A stretch of DNA of 64,000 bases from Arthrobacter sp. StoSoilB20 (GCF_019977295.1 NZ_AP024651.1:4402001-4466000), one strand, 5' to 3'. Positions 36,170 through 45,242 are shown, counted from the first letter of the stretch. Notes: generated by a model from the sequence alone, not told the origin. A program made the numbers and translations.

Positions 36170-37822
36170 ATGTCCAAAACCACGCCCGTTCGGGCCGCCG
36201 GTGAGGTCTTGACCCATCGTCAGACACTCACCGTCATGGTGGGACTCATGCTCGGCATGTTCCTGTCCTCGCTGGATCAGACCATCGTGTCCACGTCCAT
36301 CTACACCATTGCCAACGACCTCGATGGCCTTTCGCTTCAGGCATGGGCAACCACGGCGTACTTGATCACTTCAACAGTGAGCACGCCCCTATACGGAAAG
36401 CTGAGCGACATCTTCGGTCGTCGCCCGCTGTACCTCGTGGCTATCGTCATCTTCCTGGCAGGCTCCCTTTACGCGGGATCGGTCCACTCCATGACCGAGT
36501 TGGCGATTGCCCGCGGCATCCAGGGACTCGGCGCCGGTGGTTTGCTCGCCTTGGCGTTGACCATCATCGGCGACATCGTTGCTTTGAAGGACAGGGCCAA
36601 GTACCAGGGCTACTTCATGTCGGTGTTCGGCATTTCTTCCGTGCTCGGCCCGGTGATCGGCGGTGCCTTCGCAGGATCCTCCAATATCCTCGGCTTCGAC
36701 GGCTGGCGCTGGGTGTTCTTCATTAACCTGCCCATCGGGCTGGCTGCCCTTGTAGTGGTCTTCATGTATCTGCACCTGCCGGCTAGGCATGTAAAGCAAA
36801 AGATCGACTACTGGGGTGCTGCCGCAATTACGTTGGCTATTGTTCCGCTGCTGTTGGTGGCAGAACAGGGCCGGACCTGGGGTTGGTCATCCGCCGGATC
36901 GTGGCTCTGCTACGGACTGGGCGTCATCGGCATCGTGTCATTCCTGCTCGCTGAGAAGCGTGCCGGAGACTACGCGCTGATCCCGTTGCGGCTCTTCAAG
37001 AACACCACGTTTGGGCTCTCTTCCCTGCTGAACTTCATCATCGGCATCGGCATGTTCGGCGCCATCGCCATGCTTCCCATGTACTTGCAGCTGGTCAAGG
37101 GCCTCACGCCCACCGAGGCTGGCCTGATGATGATCACCTTTACTGTGGGCATCCTGTTCGGGTCCATCTCTGCCGGCCGCACCATCTCGTCGTCGGGTGT
37201 TTACAGGATCTTCCCGATCCTGGGCACGGCTATCCTGGCCGGCGCGGCTACCGTCATGGGGCTGGTCCTGGGAGTCGATACAGGCTTGTGGGTCCCCGGC
37301 CTGATCGCTGTATTCTTCGGCGTCGGATTGGGCTTCTGCATGCAGCCCCTGACGCTCGCCATGCAGGTCTCCGTTCCGCCGAAGGACATGGGCGTTGGCA
37401 CCTCCACGGCTGCGTTCTTCCGCTCCATGGGCGGCGCGGTAGGCACAGCCGTGTTCATCTCGATGCTGTTCAGCACCGCGGCTGACAAGATCGCCGACGG
37501 CATGAAGACCGCAGCAGCCAGCCCGGACTACCAGGCGGTCATGCGTGACCCTGCCGTGGCTTCGGACCCCGCCAACGCCAAGCTCTTTGACTTCTTCAAG
37601 AACGGCGCCAACAACGATTCGCTGAACGACACCAGTTGGCTCCACTCGGCGAACAGCACACTCACCCGGCCAATCACGGAAGGCTTCGCGCAGGCCATCG
37701 ATGTGGTCATGCTGACAGCCGCTGGTCTCATGATCATTGCGTTCCTGATTAGCTTCGCGTTGCCCAACAAGAAGCTCACGGATCCCAAGGCCGCAGCCAA
37801 GGATTCAGTACCGGCGCACTAG
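36170..37822 (+). CDS. MFS multidrug efflux transporter, DHA2 (EmrB/QacA) family
   Basis: This 550-aa drug:H+ antiporter has about 14 helices. It has the DHA2 motifs LDQTIVSTSIYTIANDL in helix 1, GKLSDIFGRRPLYL (motif A) and GGLLALALTIIGDI; antiporter motif C (SSVLGPVIGGAFAG) is also present. The ATG has GGAGAAG 6 bp upstream. An inverted repeat 37 bp before the start suggests induction by loss of a repressor. A GC-rich hairpin follows at 37872-37901. Substrates are unknown. Confidence 0.92.
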   Translation: MSKTTPVRAAGEVLTHRQTLTVMVGLMLGMFLSSLDQTIVSTSIYTIANDLDGLSLQAWATTAYLITSTVSTPLYGKLSDIFGRRPLYLVAIVIFLAGSLYAGSVHSMTELAIARGIQGLGAGGLLALALTIIGDIVALKDRAKYQGYFMSVFGISSVLGPVIGGAFAGSSNILGFDGWRWVFFINLPIGLAALVVVFMYLHLPARHVKQKIDYWGAAAITLAIVPLLLVAEQGRTWGWSSAGSWLCYGLGVIGIVSFLLAEKRAGDYALIPLRLFKNTTFGLSSLLNFIIGIGMFGAIAMLPMYLQLVKGLTPTEAGLMMITFTVGILFGSISAGRTISSSGVYRIFPILGTAILAGAATVMGLVLGVDTGLWVPGLIAVFFGVGLGFCMQPLTLAMQVSVPPKDMGVGTSTAAFFRSMGGAVGTAVFISMLFSTAADKIADGMKTAAASPDYQAVMRDPAVASDPANAKLFDFFKNGANNDSLNDTSWLHSANSTLTRPITEGFAQAIDVVMLTAAGLMIIAFLISFALPNKKLTDPKAAAKDSVPAH

Positions 37823-37871
37823 CAAAACTAAAAGCGATTTACCCTCGGCGCCTTTTCCGGTGCTGAAGTCA

Positions 37872-37901
37872 ACGGCAGGCAGCCCTCGGGCTGCCTGCCG
37901 T
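37872..37901 (+). terminator. Hairpin downstream of the DHA2 pump
   Basis: ACGGCAGGCAGCC pairs perfectly with GGCTGCCTGCCGT around a 4-nt loop, 50 bp after the stop. Only TCTTC follows, so it is a hairpin terminator without a good T-tract. The remaining 280 bp to the next gene hold nothing else recognisable. Confidence 0.65.
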
Positions 37902-38183
37902 CTTCACACCTGGCTTGTCGCACCCCTTCTGCGTTCAAGTACTTACACGACGGGCTCGCTGCCTCCCTTGGCGAAGAGCTGCAGTCGGCTCCCAGCCGGC
38001 TCTCAGCTGCCGAACAGGCGCAGTTGTGTTCACAACCTGAATGCATGTAGCGTCCGTCACTTGACTGGAACTGTGGCGATATGACGTGCCACACTGTGTA
38101 GCGCGAGTGCACCGGCGTCCCTGTCGGACAGCCGACGACGTCCCGCACTTCGCTCCCACACCACCGTTCCCCAAGGGAGACCC

Positions 38184-39653
38184 ATGTCCAGTTCCAGCAC
38201 CGAAGGCGCGCCCCCAGTTTCACGGAAGGTGATCGGCCTGGCCGTCGCCGGCGCGGTGGGCGGCTTCCTCTTCGGTTTCGATTCTTCTGTGGTCAACGGT
38301 GCCGTTGATGCGATGGCGGACGAATTCGTCATGAGCGAGGCCCTGACCGGATTTGCTGTAGCTGTCGCACTGCTGGGCTGTGCTGCCGGTGCCTACTTTG
38401 CCGGCAAGATTGCCGACCGCTACGGACGCATCCCGGCCATGAAGATCGGCGCCCTGCTCTTCTTGGTGAGCGCCATCGGCACAGGCCTTGCCTTCAGCGT
38501 GTGGGACCTGATCTTCTGGCGGCTCGTCGGCGGCCTGGGCATCGGCCTCGCCTCTGTCATTGCTCCCGCCTATATCTCCGAGATCTCGCCCCGACACGTC
38601 CGCGGCCGCTTGGCTTCACTCCAGCAGCTTGCGATCACCACCGGTATTTTTGCCGCACTCCTCTCCGATGCAGTGCTGGCGAACTCGGCCGGCGGTGCGG
38701 GAGGTATGTTGTGGTTCGGCATCGAGGCGTGGCGCTGGATGTTCATCGCCTGCGCCGTACCTGCAGCAGTGTACGGATGGATCGCCTTCCGCTTGCCCGA
38801 GTCCCCTCACTTCCTGGTACTCAACGGTAAGGAAGACCAAGCCCGCACCATCTTCAACAAGCTCATCCCCGGTGACGACATAGAACGGCACATCCGCGAG
38901 ATCCGCGAATCCATCCAGCAGGAAAAGTTGTCCACCAAGAAGGGCTCCTTGCGTGGCAACCGATTCGGCCTGCTGCCTGTGGTCTGGATCGGCATTATCC
39001 TTTCCGTTTTGCAGCAGTTCGTTGGAATCAACGTCATCTTCTATTACTCCACCACCCTGTGGAAGGCTGTCGGGTTCCAGGAAAAGGACTCACTCACCAT
39101 CTCTGTGGCCACGTCCGTCACCAATATCCTGGTAACTCTCGTAGCCATCGCACTGGTAGACCGCATCGGACGACGGCCCATCCTGCTCACCGGATCCATC
39201 GGCATGGCCGTTTCACTTGGCGTCATGGCGCTGGCTTTCTCGTCTGCGACCGGGACGGGATCGGAAATCACCCTTCCCGGCGCCTGGGGCCCTGTTGCCT
39301 TGGTGGCCGCCAACGTATTTGTGATCAGCTTTGGCGCCTCATGGGGTCCGCTCGTATGGGTTCTGTTGGGCGAGATCTTCCCGTCCCGCATTCGCGCCCG
39401 CGCCCTGGGCCTGGCGGCCGCTGCGCAGTGGATCGCCAACTTCGCCATCACCCTTAGCTTCCCCATCATGGCGGCTGGTTCGCTGCCACTGACGTACGCC
39501 ATGTACGCGGCATTCGCGGCGGCGTCGTTCTTCTTCGTGATGTTCAAGGTTCCCGAGACCAACGGCATGTCCCTGGAGCAAGCCGAGACACTGTTCGTTC
39601 CCAAAGGGGCGCCTGTTGCTCCGCTGCCGGTAGCCTCCGACGAACCAAAGTAG
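38184..39653 (+). CDS. Sugar-porter family MFS transporter
   Basis: This is a 489-aa sugar:H+ symporter of the XylE/GLUT type. Diagnostic motifs are GGFLFGFDSSVVNGA in helix 1, GKIADRYGRIPAMKIGA, the sugar-porter signature around PAYISEISPRHVRGRLASLQQLAITTG, QQFVGINVIFYYSTTLW in helix 7, DRIGRRPILLTG and PETNGMSLEQAE at the end. The length fits the family. It is monocistronic with a strong terminator. No sugar kinase or isomerase gene nearby gives the substrate. Confidence 0.93.
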   Translation: MSSSSTEGAPPVSRKVIGLAVAGAVGGFLFGFDSSVVNGAVDAMADEFVMSEALTGFAVAVALLGCAAGAYFAGKIADRYGRIPAMKIGALLFLVSAIGTGLAFSVWDLIFWRLVGGLGIGLASVIAPAYISEISPRHVRGRLASLQQLAITTGIFAALLSDAVLANSAGGAGGMLWFGIEAWRWMFIACAVPAAVYGWIAFRLPESPHFLVLNGKEDQARTIFNKLIPGDDIERHIREIRESIQQEKLSTKKGSLRGNRFGLLPVVWIGIILSVLQQFVGINVIFYYSTTLWKAVGFQEKDSLTISVATSVTNILVTLVAIALVDRIGRRPILLTGSIGMAVSLGVMALAFSSATGTGSEITLPGAWGPVALVAANVFVISFGASWGPLVWVLLGEIFPSRIRARALGLAAAAQWIANFAITLSFPIMAAGSLPLTYAMYAAFAAASFFFVMFKVPETNGMSLEQAETLFVPKGAPVAPLPVASDEPK

Positions 39654-39660
39654 CGCAAAC

Positions 39661-39700
39661 GAAGCCCGGCGGATTGATTCCGCCGGGCTTCGTTTTGTTT
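39661..39700 (+). terminator. Rho-independent terminator
   Basis: GAAGCCCGGCGGA and TCCGCCGGGCTTC form a perfect 13-bp stem with a 4-nt loop, followed by GTTTTGTTT, 7 bp after the sugar-porter stop. Confidence 0.9.
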
Positions 39701-39751
39701 AAGGGGTTATGTTCTAAGTTCTGCTTGGGATGCAGGGCCTCACCGCAGTGC

Positions 39752-40990
39752 TCACACCAAGTGCGGCTCGTGCGATTTCAGGTATGCCCGCCCTCCAAAA
39801 GCGATGAGGATGGCGATGACCATGGCAACAGCGCCGGCAAAGAAAGGAACCTGGGGTCCGAAGTGCTCGCCGAGCTGCGCCGCAGCGAACGGGGCCAAAG
39901 CTCCACCCATCCAGCGCACAAAGTTGTAGCCTGCGGAAGCAACAGGTCGCGGTGAGTCTGAGACACCCATGGCAAGTTCTGTGTAGACCGTGTTGTTGAT
40001 GCCCAGCAGGGCACCGGCCACGATGACGAACACGACGACGGCAGTCACCGAGTGCCCTGCGGCCAGTCCCAACCCCACGAGGTCGAGCATGAGGGCAGCC
40101 AACGTACCCGTCAGGACCTTCACAGCACCGAAGCGCTTCTGCAGAACGGGAGCAACGAATACCGAGAAGACGGCCACGGCCACACCCCAGCCAAAGAACA
40201 CGCCCCCGATACCGTAGGCATCCATGCCCAGGATGAAGGGCGTGAAAGCGAGGATGGTGAAGAAGCCGTAGTTATAGAAAAGCGCGCTGGCTGCGGTGGT
40301 GCGAAGGCCCTTATGTCCAAGCGCCAGGAGCGGATCCCGGAGACGGGACTTCTTGGCCGGAGCGGGCGTTTTTGGCAACAATGCCAGCAGGGCGATGAAT
40401 GCAGCGGCCATGAGGACTGCCGTACCGAAGAAGGGCGCCCTCCACTGCCAGCCGCCAAGGAGCGCACCCAGCAATGGGCCGAGTGAGATGCCAAGGCCCA
40501 GGGCTGCTTCATAGAGGATGATGGCCGTGCCGGTCCCACCGCTGGCTACACCAACGATCACGGCAAGGGCCGTGGCCACGAACAGGGCGTTGCCGAGACC
40601 CCACCCTGCGCGGAAGCCCACCAATTGTTCAACGCTTCCGGAGAGCCCCGACAACGACGCGAACACCACGATGATGGCCAACCCGATCAACAGGGTCTTC
40701 TTGCCGCCGATCCTTGAGGAGACAAAGCCGCTGATCAGCATGGCAATGGCTGTCACCAGGAAGTAACTGGTGAAGAGAAGGGATACCTCGCTGGTGGACG
40801 CTTCAAGGTTCTTGGCGATCGCGGGCAGGATGGGGTCCACGAGCCCGATGCCCATAAACGCGAAGACGGCCGCGAGCGCTGTGGCCCACACGGCCTTCGG
40901 CTGCTTAAGGAAGGAAGCTTTCTCAGCCTCCAGCGTGGTTTCGATTGTTGTTTCGGCGCTTGCTGAAGCGTCAGCCAACTGGCGTGACAT
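39752..40990 (-). CDS. MFS efflux transporter (DHA1-like), MarR-controlled
   Basis: This is a 412-aa, 12-helix drug:H+ antiporter-like protein with MGIGLVDPILPAIAKNLEAS in helix 1, ISGFVSSRIGGKKTLLIG (motif A variant) and YEAALGLGISLGPLLGALLGG (motif C, antiporter). It lies 46 bp downstream of the marR-type gene on the same strand and is probably co-transcribed from the palindromic promoter at 41478-41510. Export of a toxic compound is likely; the compound is unknown. Confidence 0.9.
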   Translation of the reverse strand: MSRQLADASASAETTIETTLEAEKASFLKQPKAVWATALAAVFAFMGIGLVDPILPAIAKNLEASTSEVSLLFTSYFLVTAIAMLISGFVSSRIGGKKTLLIGLAIIVVFASLSGLSGSVEQLVGFRAGWGLGNALFVATALAVIVGVASGGTGTAIILYEAALGLGISLGPLLGALLGGWQWRAPFFGTAVLMAAAFIALLALLPKTPAPAKKSRLRDPLLALGHKGLRTTAASALFYNYGFFTILAFTPFILGMDAYGIGGVFFGWGVAVAVFSVFVAPVLQKRFGAVKVLTGTLAALMLDLVGLGLAAGHSVTAVVVFVIVAGALLGINNTVYTELAMGVSDSPRPVASAGYNFVRWMGGALAPFAAAQLGEHFGPQVPFFAGAVAMVIAILIAFGGRAYLKSHEPHLV

Positions 40991-41036
40991 TCAATGGCTC
41001 CTTGTGTGCTGGGTTTTTCTAGTCGTGATGGATTAC

Positions 41037-41477
41037 TCAGTTCTGGAATGAACTGTTGAGCTTGGCGATGACTGGCAATGCTGCGGCGAGATGCTCGATT
41101 TCGTCGCCGCTAAGGCCTTTGAGCAGTTCTGCCACCATGGCGTTGCGCCGCTGGTTGGCAAACCCGACGGCGGCCGTCCCTGCCTCGGTGATCACTACCT
41201 GGACTGCGCGGGAATCATCGGGATCCTGCTGTCTGGTGACCAGGCCGGCACGCTCGAGCTTGATGATCTGCTCGGTAGCACTGGGAACTTTGATGCCCAG
41301 GTTCTTGGCGATATCACCAACACGGAGGCCGCCATCTGAAGTCATGGACAGCAGGCTGAGTTGGGCAGCGGTAAGGTCACCTTCAGGATCAAGGCGGCGG
41401 AACATGTAAACGCCGAGCCGCAATGACTCACGGAATTCCTGCGCGAGTTCCAGCAGCCGGGGATCAAAGGAGTTCAT
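41037..41477 (-). CDS. MarR-family transcriptional regulator
   Basis: The 146-aa protein has a winged helix-turn-helix at about 45-105 (LSMTSDGGLRVGDIAKNLGIKVPSATEQIIKLERAGLVTRQ) and the wing DPDDSRAVQVVITEAG. Its start codon directly abuts a 33-bp palindrome and there is no room for a Shine-Dalgarno sequence outside it, so the mRNA may be leaderless and the gene is probably autorepressed. It heads an operon with the MFS efflux gene. Confidence 0.92.
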   Translation of the reverse strand: MNSFDPRLLELAQEFRESLRLGVYMFRRLDPEGDLTAAQLSLLSMTSDGGLRVGDIAKNLGIKVPSATEQIIKLERAGLVTRQQDPDDSRAVQVVITEAGTAAVGFANQRRNAMVAELLKGLSGDEIEHLAAALPVIAKLNSSFQN

Positions 41478-41510
41478 ATTTAGGTAGCCTAACAGTTAGG
41501 GTACCTAAAT
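41478..41510 (-). promoter_or_regulatory. 33-bp MarR operator-like palindrome abutting the start codon
   Basis: Outer arms ATTTAGGTA and TACCTAAAT (9 bp, perfect) and inner arms CCTAAC and GTTAGG (6 bp, perfect) are separated by single G's and centred on one A. The palindrome ends one base before the ATG of the MarR gene at 41477 and 6 bp from the stop of the DUF222 gene. Repression would cover the promoter and start site. Confidence 0.8.
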
Positions 41511-41516
41511 ATCAAA

Positions 41517-42959
41517 CTACGACCCCTGCGGCCCACTGTGCCCCGGGAGCGGCGGCGCCGATGAACGATACCCATGCCCGGTGGGCGTCCTGACCTCCAA
41601 CGTGTGAACTTCTCCGGACACCTGCTTTGCCATCCATCCAGGGTTTTCCTTGGTGTGATTGCAGGCTTCACAGAGCCCGGCGCCATTGCCCACGGTGGTG
41701 GTCCCTCCTGAATGCCACGGGACAACGTGATCGATGTGCCGGATGGGAGCGTCACAGTAGGGCGTGCGGCATATGTCATCGCGGACTTCAACGAAACGCC
41801 TCAGTCTCGGCGGGAACAGTCGAGCTTTCGAGTCCATGGTGAGCAGCTCACCCGAGGACGGAGCCGTATAGAGGCGGCGGACCCACACATTAAATTCCGC
41901 ATCTTGGGCCGGGGGTGCCGTCCGGCGTGGCAGCACACGGCCACCCGGCTCACTGGCCCGCGCTGCATGCCCTTCGTTGGCCGCGCGCGTCATTTCCCCT
42001 ACCGCTTCCGAAGCAGCTTCTCCTGCGCCAACCAAGGCCCTGGCCCAGGCTGCCGGCACTATCCCATAGCCCTTGAGTCGGGCAGGCTCGCTGTCACCTT
42101 GCAACAGGGTGCGGTCTGTCATGATGAGCTCAAGGTCGACGCCGGCGATCCCACCACGCCTCCCTGTGACCCGTTCAACGAGGGCGTCTGCCATAACCTG
42201 GGCCCGGGTCCGGGACTCGCCACCGGAGCGGGAAGAGTCGGCTTTTCGACTGAGTGCGGCCCAGATGGCCACCCCCTGGGCAACGGGAAGCAGTGCCGTG
42301 AGGTAGGTCATGGCGTCCTGTGCCGGCCGGAGGCTGACCATCCGCCCAGTGGCAGCCTGAGTTGCGCGTTGGGCGACAGAACGGGGATCGCGCCGGTAGG
42401 CGGCGGCTTTCGCGGCAGCGATGATGGCTTTGTCGCCGGCGCCCTCGAAAGTACCCATGTCAGCGGCGAGCTCCTCGTCTACGGAGCGCCGGTCCTCCAC
42501 CGAGAGGCACGCCGTCTCTTTGACAAGCAAAGTGGCCCGCCACTCGTTGAGCTGGCCAGATTCCAAGGCGGCCATTGTGCGTGGCATTTCTGTCACCAGC
42601 GCGTTCGCCAGGCCAAGGAGACGGGATCCCCGGCTTGGCGACTCACGACGCGCCAAGGCAATCTGGGCTCCTGAACTCTGCCCCTGCTCCGAAGAAGGAA
42701 CACCGGCAAGCGCCTGCTCACGGCGTTGAGCGAGGTCGAAGGCCACGGCTGCACGGGCTTGGACTCCGGCGATGGCAGACTTCATGTCCTCCAGCCCACG
42801 CAGCTGATCAATCAGCTGAACGCTGGAAGAACCAAGACGAATGCCTCCCAACAGTGCGATGAGGGCCGGGACGCCGAGCACCGATTCGCCGGCCTCGTTC
42901 CCCACCCCGGAGGCAATTGAACCGGGGTCCACTCCTTGCCGCTCTCGAATCTTCTCCAT
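41517..42959 (-). CDS. DUF222 / HNH endonuclease domain protein (13E12 family)
   Basis: This 480-aa protein is of a type present in many copies in actinobacterial genomes. The N-terminal two thirds are DUF222 (RAAVAFDLAQRR, ...VTEMPRTMAALESGQLNEWRATLLVKETA). The C-terminal HNH nuclease motif (about 395-450) contains CRTPYCDAPIRHIDHVVPWHSGG and LCEACNHTKENPGW, with the metal-binding His and Cys pairs intact. ATG 42959 follows GGAAGG. A role in DNA cleavage is expected from the HNH motif, but the biological function of the family is not settled. Confidence 0.9.
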   Translation of the reverse strand: MEKIRERQGVDPGSIASGVGNEAGESVLGVPALIALLGGIRLGSSSVQLIDQLRGLEDMKSAIAGVQARAAVAFDLAQRREQALAGVPSSEQGQSSGAQIALARRESPSRGSRLLGLANALVTEMPRTMAALESGQLNEWRATLLVKETACLSVEDRRSVDEELAADMGTFEGAGDKAIIAAAKAAAYRRDPRSVAQRATQAATGRMVSLRPAQDAMTYLTALLPVAQGVAIWAALSRKADSSRSGGESRTRAQVMADALVERVTGRRGGIAGVDLELIMTDRTLLQGDSEPARLKGYGIVPAAWARALVGAGEAASEAVGEMTRAANEGHAARASEPGGRVLPRRTAPPAQDAEFNVWVRRLYTAPSSGELLTMDSKARLFPPRLRRFVEVRDDICRTPYCDAPIRHIDHVVPWHSGGTTTVGNGAGLCEACNHTKENPGWMAKQVSGEVHTLEVRTPTGHGYRSSAPPLPGHSGPQGS

Positions 42960-43010
42960 GCCCCAACCCTTCCAGCGGGCCTCCGGCACCATAAGGGCGG
43001 AATCTCCCTA

Positions 43011-43089
43011 TGTGGAAAACAAGCACTGTGGAAAACGGGCAAGTGTGGAAACGGGCACCATGGAAAGCAAGCAGTGGAAAACAAGCAAG
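43011..43089. repeat. Degenerate tandem repeat of about 16 bp, TGTGGAAAACAAGCA type
   Basis: Five consecutive units of 14-17 bp begin TGTGGAAA or TGGAAA and end in GGCA or AGCA: TGTGGAAAACAAGCAC, TGTGGAAAACGGGCAAG, TGTGGAAACGGGCACCA, TGGAAAGCAAGCAG and TGGAAAACAAGCAAG. They lie between the DUF222 start and the GNAT stop, so they are upstream of the DUF222 gene. Confidence 0.75.
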
Positions 43090-43101
43090 CGCCGCAGATG
43101 G

Positions 43102-43608
43102 TCACAGCGTCAGCTTCATGCCCTCATGGCTGGCGACAAACCCCAACCGCTCGTAGAAACGGTGCGCCGCTACCCTCGATTTGTCCGTGGTCAGCTGCAC
43201 CAGTGAGCAGCCCCGCTCCTGCGCCTGGTCAACGGCCCACTGGATCATCAGCGCCCCAACACCTTGGCCCCGGAGGGCATCAGCCACCCGGACGGCTTCG
43301 ATCTGCGCACGCCAGGATCCCTTGCGCGACAAGCCCGGTAGGTAGCTCAGCTGGAACGTGGCCACCACCTCGCCGGCGAGTTCGCCCACCACCAGAAGGT
43401 GGGCGGGATCGGCGTCGATCGCGTCAAAAGCCTGCTGGTAGGGCACTGGATCCTCAGTGTTTTCGCGGGTGGCACCCAACTGATCGTCCACCAGCAGTTC
43501 AAGGATCCGGGGCAGGTCGCCTTTATGCGCCCGCCTAAGGGTGAAGGTTCCACCCTCGACGGCCGCGGTGAACAAGGCGGGCACGGTACCGGATGGAGTA
43601 GTCACCAC
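43102..43608 (-). CDS. GNAT-family N-acetyltransferase
   Basis: The 168-aa protein has the acetyl-CoA-binding motif RGQGVGALMIQWAVDQAQERG (motif A, R-Q-G-V-G) and C-terminal HRFYERLGFVASHEGMKL (motif B). Both are intact. It probably acetylates an amine of a small molecule or protein. A GTG start (43608 or 43605) has no clear ribosome site. It is divergent from the PadR operon; the 112-bp gap carries the PadR-type palindrome. The substrate is unknown. Confidence 0.87.
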   Translation of the reverse strand: MVTTPSGTVPALFTAAVEGGTFTLRRAHKGDLPRILELLVDDQLGATRENTEDPVPYQQAFDAIDADPAHLLVVGELAGEVVATFQLSYLPGLSRKGSWRAQIEAVRVADALRGQGVGALMIQWAVDQAQERGCSLVQLTTDKSRVAAHRFYERLGFVASHEGMKLTL

Positions 43609-43651
43609 CCCAGCATGCCACTTGGCAAAATAATTCCAGAACTCAGTGTTG

Positions 43652-43669
43652 CTAAGTACCGGTACTTAG
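43652..43669 (+). promoter_or_regulatory. Perfect 18-bp palindrome, probable PadR operator
   Basis: CTAAGTACCGGTACTTAG is a perfect palindrome 51 bp before the PadR start codon, between divergent genes. Further TAGT/ACTA-rich half-sites follow (ACTATGTAGTGGTAGCTAGT). Autoregulation by the PadR protein is the simplest reading. Confidence 0.7.
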
Positions 43670-43720
43670 TTTTACTATGTAGTGGTAGCTAGTAATACTG
43701 AGTAGCGAGGGAGGTGTCCG

Positions 43721-44050
43721 ATGGGCAAGCAGATGACAGAGATGCTCAAAGGCACATTGGAGGGCATAGTCCTGGCCCTCCTGACCGGCAAGGCAGCGTA
43801 TGGATACGAGATCACCACGCTGCTCCGTGAGCAGGGATTCACCGAGATCGCTGAAGGCACCGTGTACGCGCTGCTGGTCAGGATCGAGCAAAAGGGGCTA
43901 GTGGACGTTGAGAAGCGTCCGTCCGAAAAAGGGCCGCCCCGCAAGGTCTACACGCTCAACGCGCAGGGCCAAAAAGAACTGAACGAATTCTGGAACACCT
44001 GGAGCTTCTTGTCCGGACGGATTGAAGAGCTCCGCAAGGAAGGAAAGTAA
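43721..44050 (+). CDS. PadR-family transcriptional regulator
   Basis: This short PadR (109 aa) has a winged helix-turn-helix at about 10-85 (MLKGTLEGIVLALLTGKAAYGYEITTLLREQGF...EGTVYALLVRIEQKGLVD) and a single C-terminal helix, as in LmrR-type regulators of drug exporters. GGGAGG precedes the ATG. It starts an operon with DUF1048, ABC ATPase and ABC-2 permease genes (2-bp gap, then 4-bp overlaps) and probably represses it. Confidence 0.93.
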   Translation: MGKQMTEMLKGTLEGIVLALLTGKAAYGYEITTLLREQGFTEIAEGTVYALLVRIEQKGLVDVEKRPSEKGPPRKVYTLNAQGQKELNEFWNTWSFLSGRIEELRKEGK

Positions 44051-44052
44051 CC

Positions 44053-44418
44053 ATGGCAGCAAAATGGATCGAACTGGTCACCGGATCACTCGAGCAGAAG
44101 AAGCAGTACAAGCAAGCCAAGGGCCGCATGGATGCACTGCCCGAGCCCTACCGGACCGTAGCGTCGGCCTTCAACCGGTACCTGATGTACTACGGCGGCG
44201 TCACCGACGGCGACACCATGGTCCAGATGTTCACGGACCTGGCAGACCTATGGGAAAGGGCTGCTATTGAAGGCACGCCGGTGACCGAAATGGTGGGCGA
44301 AGATCCGATCGAATTCGCCGAAACCTTCGCCCAGGCGTACGGCGGCAAGCGCTGGATCGACAAGGAACGCGAGCGCCTGAACAAGGCAATCGACAAGGCG
44401 AAAGAAGCGGAATCATGA
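44053..44418 (+). CDS. DUF1048 family protein
   Basis: This is a 121-aa soluble, mostly helical protein: WIELVTGSLEQKKQYKQAKGRMDALPEPYRTVASAFNRYLMYYGG, then a FAETFAQAYGGKRWIDKERERLNKAIDKA tail. DUF1048 genes commonly sit between a PadR regulator and an ABC-2 exporter, as here, but their function is not known. The stop overlaps the ATPase start by 4 bp (ATGA). Confidence 0.88.
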   Translation: MAAKWIELVTGSLEQKKQYKQAKGRMDALPEPYRTVASAFNRYLMYYGGVTDGDTMVQMFTDLADLWERAAIEGTPVTEMVGEDPIEFAETFAQAYGGKRWIDKERERLNKAIDKAKEAES

Positions 44419-45242
44419 CTGCTGCGGCAATACAAGTAAAGGGCATCGAAAAGTCCTACAAGGACCTTCATGTACTCCGTGGAGTCGATTTCGAGGTAGC
44501 CCCCGGCAGCATCTTTGCCCTGCTGGGCTCCAACGGAGCGGGCAAGACCACCATGGTGAAAATCCTCTCTACGCTGCTGAAAGCGGACGCCGGCTCGGCC
44601 GCCGTCGAAGGCTTTGACGTTGCCGCCGAGTCGCTCCAGGTGAGGCAGTCCATCAGCCTCACCGGTCAGTTCGCCGCAGTGGATGAAGTCCTCTCCGGCA
44701 AGGAGAACCTGATCCTGGTGGCGAAACTCAGGCACTTGAAGAATCCGGGCGGAATAGCAGATGACCTGCTGGCCCGGTTCAGCCTCACCGAGGCCGGTCC
44801 CCGCAAGGTGGGAACGTACTCGGGCGGTATGCGTCGCCGCCTCGACATCGCCATGAGCCTGATCGGCGATCCGAAGGTGATCTTCCTGGATGAGCCAACC
44901 ACCGGCCTCGACCCGGAAGCCCGCCTTGAGGTCTGGCAGATCGTCAAGAATCTCGCCCATCAGGGGACCACAGTCCTCCTCACCACGCAGTATCTGGACG
45001 AAGCCGAACAGCTTGCTGATCGGATTGCCATCCTCCATGAGGGGCGGATCATCGCCAACGGAACCCTGGCCGAACTCAAGCGCCTGTTGCCGCCGGCCAA
45101 AATCGAATACGTCGAGAAACAGCCGAGCCTGGAGGACATCTTCCTGGCACTGGTAGGCACCGGCGCCAGCACCAGCGCAGGCACCGGCACAGGCACCGCC
45201 ACCCAAGCCGCCAGCCCCGAGTCAGTAAAGGACAGGTCATGA
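44415..45242 (+). CDS. ABC exporter ATP-binding protein (DrrA-like)
   Basis: This 275-aa ATPase belongs to the daunorubicin-resistance type. It has Walker A LLGSNGAGKTTMVKIL, signature YSGGMRRRLDIAMSL, Walker B VIFLDEPTTGLDPEA and the H-loop region LLTTQYLDEAEQLADRI. The last 25 residues are a low-complexity Gly/Ala/Ser/Thr tail. It overlaps the permease gene by 4 bp and together they form an ABC-2 exporter. The exported compound is unknown; a drug or lipid is likely. Confidence 0.94.
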   Translation: MTAAAIQVKGIEKSYKDLHVLRGVDFEVAPGSIFALLGSNGAGKTTMVKILSTLLKADAGSAAVEGFDVAAESLQVRQSISLTGQFAAVDEVLSGKENLILVAKLRHLKNPGGIADDLLARFSLTEAGPRKVGTYSGGMRRRLDIAMSLIGDPKVIFLDEPTTGLDPEARLEVWQIVKNLAHQGTTVLLTTQYLDEAEQLADRIAILHEGRIIANGTLAELKRLLPPAKIEYVEKQPSLEDIFLALVGTGASTSAGTGTGTATQAASPESVKDRS

